A stretch of DNA of 64,000 nt from Parasedimentitalea huanghaiensis. GTDB taxonomy: Bacteria; Pseudomonadota; Alphaproteobacteria; Rhodobacterales; Rhodobacteraceae. The position numbers and the translations under genes were made by a program. Positions 59,849-64,000 of the stretch are shown one piece after another. The stretch's first letter is position 1. The number at the start of each line of letters is the position of its first letter. Location of the stretch: NCBI RefSeq assembly GCF_009753675.1, contig NZ_WQLV01000015.1:51156-115155 (forward strand). Direction: 5' to 3'. The notes beneath the pieces were generated by a model. That model did no database searches. It was not told the origin of the DNA and saw only the letters and a program-made list of their open reading frames with translations.

Positions 59849-61159
59849 TTATTCCGCAGCAAGAGGGGCGTCGGTTGCAGCCGGTCGCCACATGGAAATT
59901 CGAGCACTTGCTGTATCAGAGCTTGCCTCGTCAATTTTATCCATGTCGTAGAGCGTCAACACAGATAGGTAGTCTTCCATAATTTCAGTGGTGTAGGGCA
60001 GCATCAGCGCGCCACATCGACTGTCACGATACATGCGTTCAAGTGGTAGCGATTTGAGCATCGATTGCCCGCCGCAGGTGCGGATTGCCAAGGCGGTCAT
60101 TTCCTGCACACCTTCCATAACGGCATATTGCGCCGCATAGAGCCGCATCACCTGCGCCTTTGATGGAAAGCCGCGAGCCTCCATAAATGCTGTGTGCCAA
60201 AGGGCGCGCATTTCGGTCAATTTCTGAAACATCTTGGCGACAGTTGCACGTTTTGTCGGATACACGCGTCGGTCGATTGGCGGCAGCCCTTCAACTTCGC
60301 CACGCAGATATTTGACCGTGTAGTCATAGGCGCCTTGCGCCACGCCCATATATGCAGGTGTCAAAGTTGCCATCATATGTGGCCATTGGGGGAGGGTGCG
60401 CACGAACATGCCTTGCGGCATCATCATTTCTTCTTCTTTGACAAAGACATCCTTAAGCACGAGGTCTTTGGAATGGGTGCCGCGCATCCCAATAGGGTCC
60501 CACTCTCCGATGACTTCCAATCCCGGCGTGTCCTTATGAACAGCAAAGTTCATCGTGTCTTCGTGGCGCGGTTCGATGCCTTCAAAATGTTCGGTGCAAA
60601 CAATTGAATAATAGTCACAATATCCGGCCAGCGACGCAAACTTCTTAAAGCCATTGATGAGGTAACCGCCTTCGACTTTTTTACAATTGGTTTGTATGGG
60701 TTTTGAGGTCCAATTGGTTCCTCCTTCGGAAATTGGTTGTGAATAGATGGCGTTGTTTTCAACGACGTTGCGAAACTGGCGTTCACGCAGTGGTGCGAAT
60801 GCTGCGCGATCTGCGTCGGTCAAATTCGGCAATTCGTACATAAAGCGAGACCACATCATCGAAGATGTGTGCATGTTGAAGGTGAGCGCAGTTGCGCCAC
60901 AATACTTGCCGATCTCAGCGCCGATCATCGCGTATTGACCAAGCGAAAAACCAAAGCCGCCAAATTCCTTTGGAATCACCAGACGTAGAAAGCCAAGCTT
61001 GGCGAAGTCCTCGTAGTTTTCAGTTGGAAAGCTGGCGTCTTTATCAATTTGAATGGCGCGTTTTGCAATTGTCGGCCCGAGTTCATTGACCAGTTCCATC
61101 ATGTGCAGGAATTCAGGGGCAAACTCATCTGTGTTATAGTAATCGTGGAAAGTGTTCAT
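59849..61159 (-). CDS. Acyl-CoA-dehydrogenase-fold flavoprotein, probable two-component monooxygenase
   Basis: The 436-residue protein has the ACAD plan: helical N-domain (FAKLGFLRLVIPKEFGGFGFSLGQYAMIGAEIGKYCGATALTF), middle beta domain (PISEGGTNWTSKPIQTNCKKVEGGYLINGFKKF, DPIGMRGTHSKDLVLKDVFV) and C-terminal helical domain. At the place where acyl-CoA dehydrogenases carry the catalytic Glu (the Y-E-G-T motif) it reads MLPYTTEIMEDYL, so the usual base is missing. With a flavin reductase in the operon and no CoA ligase, a group D-type flavin monooxygenase is more likely than a dehydrogenase. It overlaps the NicX-like gene by 4 bp. Substrate unknown; an aromatic or N-heterocycle is inferred. Confidence 0.82.
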   Translation of the reverse strand: MNTFHDYYNTDEFAPEFLHMMELVNELGPTIAKRAIQIDKDASFPTENYEDFAKLGFLRLVIPKEFGGFGFSLGQYAMIGAEIGKYCGATALTFNMHTSSMMWSRFMYELPNLTDADRAAFAPLRERQFRNVVENNAIYSQPISEGGTNWTSKPIQTNCKKVEGGYLINGFKKFASLAGYCDYYSIVCTEHFEGIEPRHEDTMNFAVHKDTPGLEVIGEWDPIGMRGTHSKDLVLKDVFVKEEEMMMPQGMFVRTLPQWPHMMATLTPAYMGVAQGAYDYTVKYLRGEVEGLPPIDRRVYPTKRATVAKMFQKLTEMRALWHTAFMEARGFPSKAQVMRLYAAQYAVMEGVQEMTALAIRTCGGQSMLKSLPLERMYRDSRCGALMLPYTTEIMEDYLSVLTLYDMDKIDEASSDTASARISMWRPAATDAPLAAE

Positions 61160-62238
61160 GCTAAATCTCCTTGGAGTTTGCCTTTGATAACGACAGGTGT
61201 GCCGTCCAATGCGATCGTGCAGCCGCGCATTGGCAGATCGAAATGACCCAATGTGAAACGGCCTGCGTATTGATTAGAACCTGTGGACCACAGGAAGTTG
61301 CCAGCCCAGGCGCGGAATTCGGTCGCCTGCAGGTCGCCTTTGTCATACAGCGCTAGGCTTTCCCAACGGGCGTGCGGGTTCATGCCCCAGCCCACATGAC
61401 TAAAGCCATATGCCTTTGGATCATCCCAGGCCGCGAGATATTCGCGGAATAGCTCCGCATCCAGATTATCGCCTTGAATGTCCTTGATGTAGTCATTTTC
61501 AATGATCATTGTGACAGGATCACGTAGGTAGTCTTTGAACGTCAGGTTCATATCACCGACATCCATCACAACCTTGCCGTTGACCGCGTTTTCACCCGGA
61601 AAACACAGGCAAAGACCACCTGGCCAGTGATCGACTGCGCCCGGACGGGTTGAAAACCCCGGTGTCCCGCCGCATGGGGCATCTTTGATATTGATCGTCA
61701 GGTCGGTGCCCGCATCGGATGTCACCCGCATTTCAGAGGCGTTGCGGAGCATCTCGATACCAAGGGCGACTTTTGGTCCAAGTTGGGCCCGGGGTTCTGT
61801 CCGCTCAAGAATTTCCGGGTGTTCATTGCAAATGACCAATAGCCGCGTGCCTGCTTGTTCGATCTCTGCCATCTCCTCGGCGTGGATCAGCCCTTCAACA
61901 GTAACGTCAACGATGACGTCCACCTGTTTGAGGGCTTCGATCACATGCCGGGTGTTCTGGATGGCGTCACTTGCACCAGTAGATTTTACCGGAACAGGAG
62001 CGGATTGAGGCGCTGAGGGCAAAATGATTGTCGAATAGACCGCGCCAAGATCAAACAATGCAAGGCCTGCGAGTTGTGCCATCACCGGTCGTGATTGGGT
62101 TTCAGCAACGACCGCTACTTCTGTGCCCGATCCGATCCCATTAAGTGCAAACACGCGCTTAAAGGACGCAACCCATTTGGGTTCAGGAATTTCCTGCATC
62201 ATTTCAGTTTGACCTATTTTTCGTATTGGGTGCGCCAT
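61156..62238 (-). CDS. NicX-like 2,5-dihydroxypyridine 5,6-dioxygenase family protein
   Basis: The protein has 360 residues, similar to NicX (about 350), an Fe(II) extradiol-type dioxygenase with an M29-aminopeptidase-like fold. Conserved blocks include DHWPGGLCLCFPGE (about 203-216), MDVGDMNLTFKDYLRDPVTMIIE, and AELFREYLAAWDDPKAYGFSHVGWGMNPHARW. His281, His332 and Asp334 (GHFD) sit where NicX has its two-His-one-Asp iron ligands, and all three are kept. NicX opens 2,5-dihydroxypyridine to N-formylmaleamate. This protein is the ring-cleaving candidate of the operon. An M29 leucyl aminopeptidase label would be wrong. ATGs at residues 13-14 are alternative starts. No nicC, nicE or nicF homologue lies in the window. 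Confidence 0.87.
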   Translation of the reverse strand: MAHPIRKIGQTEMMQEIPEPKWVASFKRVFALNGIGSGTEVAVVAETQSRPVMAQLAGLALFDLGAVYSTIILPSAPQSAPVPVKSTGASDAIQNTRHVIEALKQVDVIVDVTVEGLIHAEEMAEIEQAGTRLLVICNEHPEILERTEPRAQLGPKVALGIEMLRNASEMRVTSDAGTDLTINIKDAPCGGTPGFSTRPGAVDHWPGGLCLCFPGENAVNGKVVMDVGDMNLTFKDYLRDPVTMIIENDYIKDIQGDNLDAELFREYLAAWDDPKAYGFSHVGWGMNPHARWESLALYDKGDLQATEFRAWAGNFLWSTGSNQYAGRFTLGHFDLPMRGCTIALDGTPVVIKGKLQGDLA

Positions 62239-62277
62239 CCAAGTCGACGCACCCGTTTTTTCTGGAGAGGAACAAGA

Positions 62278-63222
62278 TTACTGCCCCAGGATTTCAGCCA
62301 TCGTGCCCATCACAACCATGTCGGCTTCGATCTGAGCTGCGGCTTCGTCTGCCGTCTGCCAGTAGGCTACAGCACCGGTTTGCGCTGCAAATTTCTTGGC
62401 TTGATCGGACTGCATGGTTTCTGCTGCAACAACAGCAATCTTATCGCGAACGTCTTGGGGGGTGTCTTTGTGAACAAACAATCCGTTCCACATGCCAAGC
62501 AGCAATTCAGGGCGAATTTCGCCTACGGTTGGTACGTCGGGGGTCATTGGCAAACGATCCGATGTCAATGTTGCAAGGATTGTCATATCGTCAAGACAGG
62601 GCAATAAAAGTTGGATCGACGTGTTTCCAACATCCGTGTCGCCAGAGGCAAATGTATTGCAATCGATCGCATCAAATGCAGCGTCCGATCCGTAGGAAAA
62701 CCCCATCTGAGAAGCCATCGAGAAAGTGACTTGCGTTGGCGTTAGCTGAGCACCGAAATGCGCAAGCGAGACCTTGTTGTCCTGTGCATAAGCCGCCAGT
62801 TCGTCCATCGTTTGGTATGGCGCGTCATTTCGTGTTGCCAGGACCATTGGGTAAGCTACAAAAATGCCGACCGGCTCAAATGGGTTTGGATTCAGCGGAG
62901 GAATCCCGATCAGTGGACCCACAAGAGGCACGTCCATCACGAAGGACCCGATTGTATAGCCATCTGCAGCCGCGCCCGCCACTTCGATGGCACCGGGGAA
63001 GGGGCCACCGCCGCCACCCGGTTTATTCACCACTGCCGCTGACGTGCCATATTTTTCACTGAATTTATCAGCAATCATCCGGGTTAGAATGTCCTCGACG
63101 TCACCTGGTGGAAACGGCACGACAAAGCTGACTGGTTTCTCTGGGTATTCTGCAAATACAGGGCCCGCTGCAGCCGTCGTGGCCAGCGCGATCACAGTTG
63201 CCAGTTTAAATCGATAGTGCAA
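62278..63222 (-). CDS. tctC: Tripartite tricarboxylate transporter solute receptor TctC
   Basis: The protein has 314 residues from TTG 63222. The first in-frame ATG (63264) is rejected because it lies upstream of, and reads through, the operator and -10 box, whereas AAGGGG sits 8 bp before the TTG. A signal peptide follows (HYRFKLATVIALATTAAAGPVFAEYPEKP). TTT receptor motifs are EYPEKPVSFVVPFPPGD, SAAVVNKPGGGGGPFPGAIEVAGAAADGYTIGSF and VRDKIAVVAAETMQS. It captures a carboxylate for TctAB. As first gene of the nine-gene operon it is about 7 kb from tctB, an unusual split that brackets the catabolic genes. Confidence 0.9.
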   Translation of the reverse strand: MHYRFKLATVIALATTAAAGPVFAEYPEKPVSFVVPFPPGDVEDILTRMIADKFSEKYGTSAAVVNKPGGGGGPFPGAIEVAGAAADGYTIGSFVMDVPLVGPLIGIPPLNPNPFEPVGIFVAYPMVLATRNDAPYQTMDELAAYAQDNKVSLAHFGAQLTPTQVTFSMASQMGFSYGSDAAFDAIDCNTFASGDTDVGNTSIQLLLPCLDDMTILATLTSDRLPMTPDVPTVGEIRPELLLGMWNGLFVHKDTPQDVRDKIAVVAAETMQSDQAKKFAAQTGAVAYWQTADEAAAQIEADMVVMGTMAEILGQ

Positions 63223-63238
63223 AGTTCTTACCCCTTTT

Positions 63239-63257
63239 TTACTATACGGTTTAGTAA
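63239..63257. promoter_or_regulatory. Candidate TetR operator of the nine-gene operon
   Basis: TTACTATAC-G-GTTTAGTAA is a 19-bp near-perfect palindrome (8 of 9 positions match). It lies 17-35 bp before the tctC start and overlaps the predicted -10 box. Its size and position suit repression by a TetR dimer. The TetR domain fused to the hydrolase at 57879-59846 is the only TetR in the window. Confidence 0.7.
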
Positions 63258-63281
63258 CTAACAAACATGTATTTTTGTCAA
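63252..63281 (-). promoter_or_regulatory. Predicted promoter of the nine-gene operon
   Basis: On the minus strand a perfect TTGACA (63281-63276), an 18-bp spacer and TTACTA (63257-63252) form a plausible sigma70-type promoter. The -10 box lies inside the operator palindrome. The transcript would start near 63245, giving a short leader before the TTG start of tctC. Confidence 0.5.
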
Positions 63282-63640
63282 TTGTTTTGTTGAAAATCCT
63301 TCAAGTGTTTGAAATTTAACCTATTAGTGGTGGTCTTTTGTGTAAAGTGAGACCGCCATCGCATTGTGCCATCATGCAAGCCGATGGGTTTGGCGATGTT
63401 CAAAGAGAACTGTCTGAAGGTGTAATTACTGCCCACAAAGCTGGCTTTCTAGCGTCATTGCCTGAGTGGAAATGAGACTTCAAATATTTACCGAGACGGC
63501 GGCGAACCAGGCCTTAAAGTAGCCCCATACAGCCAATGGATCACGTTGTTGATTGCTCCAAAATTTGGGGCATATAAGGGGGGCAATCACCGTCGAACGC
63601 AAAGTTATTACCGCCCTCCAACGTGGCGAGTTGCATCAGG
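63282..63640. other. Intergenic stretch without recognisable genes
   Basis: These 359 bp lie between the operon promoter and a receiver-domain remnant. The frames are short and broken, and I recognise no protein domain, RNA or strong hairpin. Given the adjacent insertion element and gene remnant, this may be decayed sequence left by past rearrangement. Confidence 0.4.
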
Positions 63641-63927
63641 TCAATGTGCCAATTCGTTAACGGTGTTTAGAAGCAATTTGCGCCGGATCGGCTTTCGCAA
63701 AAACTTGGCCCCGGAATTCAACGCGCCATCCAGGTCAGTAGGGGAAGGCGCATGGCCTGAAATAATGATGCATTTCAGGTCAGGGTTCAGTTGCTTGCCG
63801 TAGTCAAATAAATCGTAGCCTTGGAGAGTGCCCGGCATAGCGACATCAGTAATCAAAAGGTCGAAGCCTTGTACTTCGAATAAGATCTTGGCGGCCTCAT
63901 CACCATTGCTAGCTGAGCCTCCCCCAA
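63641..63927 (-). pseudogene. Response-regulator receiver-domain remnant, cut by an insertion element
   Basis: The frame reads the C-terminal two thirds of a receiver domain: ASNGDEAAKILFEVQGFDLLITDVAMPG holds the phospho-acceptor Asp in LLITDVAMPG. IIISGHAPSP and the Lys in FLRKPIRR, the switch-region lysine, follow. The N-terminal strand with the acidic pair is missing, because homology stops at the border of the IS-like sequence at about 63928. It resembles the receiver at the end of a hybrid histidine kinase (FixL/CckA-like). The remnant is probably non-functional. Confidence 0.65.
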
Positions 63928-64000
63928 TGAAGTGGTCCGCCCCTATGATTAGGAAAGCGGAGGACCTGAGATGGCCATTAAGAGACCCAAGCCTGAAGAG
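63928..64000 (+). mobile_element. Left end of an IS3-family-like insertion sequence (continues past window)
   Basis: The border begins TGAAGTGGTCCGCCCC, starting with the TG typical of IS3-family ends. After a 43-bp leader a frame opens at 63971 with the N-terminus expected of an IS3-type orfA. The receiver-domain gene on the other strand loses homology at this point. Only 73 bp are visible, so the right end and target duplication cannot be checked. Confidence 0.55.
63971..64000 (+). CDS. IS3-type transposase orfA, first codons only
   Basis: ATG followed by AIKRPKPEE, running off the window edge. This start matches the N-terminus of IS3-family OrfA proteins, which usually continue with an HTH (EEI-K-LRQ...). 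A weak GAG precedes the ATG. The assignment is limited by the ten visible codons. Confidence 0.5.
   Translation, partial: MAIKRPKPEE

Noticed and set aside
61156..62238. M29 leucyl aminopeptidase for the NicX-like gene
   Set aside because: The residues kept are the NicX iron ligands and NicX-specific blocks such as DHWPGG and GWGMNPHARW, and the operon is catabolic rather than proteolytic.
62278..63264. ATG 63264 as start of tctC
   Set aside because: That start lies upstream of the 19-bp operator and the -10 box, so the codons before 63222 would not be transcribed from the predicted promoter; TTG 63222 has a Shine-Dalgarno and yields a normal signal peptide.
1..64000. tRNA, rRNA or CRISPR array
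   Set aside because: No cloverleaf-like sequence, rRNA segment or regularly spaced direct repeats other than the origin iterons were seen by eye; a covariance-model scan could still find small RNAs.
1..64000. Conjugation or mobilisation genes (relaxase, type IV secretion)
   Set aside because: None of the proteins in the window resembles a relaxase, coupling protein or VirB component; they may lie elsewhere on the replicon.

Overview
The window looks like part of an extrachromosomal replicon (plasmid or chromid) of a marine alphaproteobacterium, most likely Rhodobacterales/Roseobacter group. This rests on a RepB (Rep_3)-type initiator with an iteron origin next to parAB, a hipBA module beside parB, and very dense catabolic and transport cargo of a roseobacter kind. 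Genus and replicon size cannot be read from the window. No tRNA, rRNA, ribosomal-protein operon or CRISPR array was found. The only housekeeping-type gene is htpG.

Layout. 1-2.3 kb: end of a TRAP transporter, a DadA-like D-amino-acid oxidoreductase and an Asp/Glu-racemase-family protein. 2.4-4.3 kb: htpG. 4.6-8.3 kb: a two-subunit molybdenum hydroxylase (2Fe-2S subunit plus Tat-exported Mo subunit) with an AraC regulator. 8.5-16.5 kb: an amiC-amiR operon with a peptide/opine-type ABC importer and an acetamidase/formamidase, preceded by a terminator and tandem small hairpins of the ANTAR antitermination kind. 16.7-24.5 kb: a second Dpp/Opp-type importer with a GNAT protein and a cytoplasmic GH20 hexosaminidase, probably for chitin oligosaccharides. 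24.8-28.1 kb: a large hybrid histidine kinase. 28.2-33.3 kb: a third Dpp/Opp-type importer, joined to a divergent set (33.4-41.6 kb) of two phytoene-dehydrogenase-like flavoproteins, a cyclase-family metal hydrolase, a MarR regulator and indolepyruvate:ferredoxin oxidoreductase (IOR) subunits.

41.8-47.6 kb is the replicon backbone: hipA, hipB, a perfect 22-bp palindrome that is a parS candidate, parB, parA, five 15-bp iterons and the initiator. 47.7-53.2 kb: an XRE-cupin regulator divergent from an ABC importer and a dgcA-dgcN pair (N-acetyl-D-glutamate racemase / D-glutamate N-acetyltransferase), which suggests D-glutamate use.

53.3-63.2 kb, minus strand, is the most remarkable part. Nine tightly packed genes form what looks like one operon. 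A tripartite tricarboxylate transporter is split between its two ends (tctC first, tctB-tctA last). Between them are a NicX-like 2,5-dihydroxypyridine dioxygenase, an acyl-CoA-dehydrogenase-fold protein lacking the usual catalytic glutamate, an SRPBCC / alpha-beta hydrolase / TetR triple fusion, a glutamine-synthetase-like ligase, a flavin reductase and a class I glutamine amidotransferase. A 19-bp near-palindrome overlaps the predicted promoter. I read it as an undescribed route for an N-containing (hetero)aromatic carboxylate: gamma-glutamylation of an amine, two-component flavin monooxygenation, ring cleavage, amide or formamide hydrolysis, and self-regulation by the enzyme-fused TetR domain. 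The window ends in a receiver-domain remnant cut by an IS3-type element.

Overall the cargo targets organic nitrogen: D-amino acids, amides, amino sugars, peptides or opines, aromatic amino acids and N-heterocycles, fed by at least six uptake systems.
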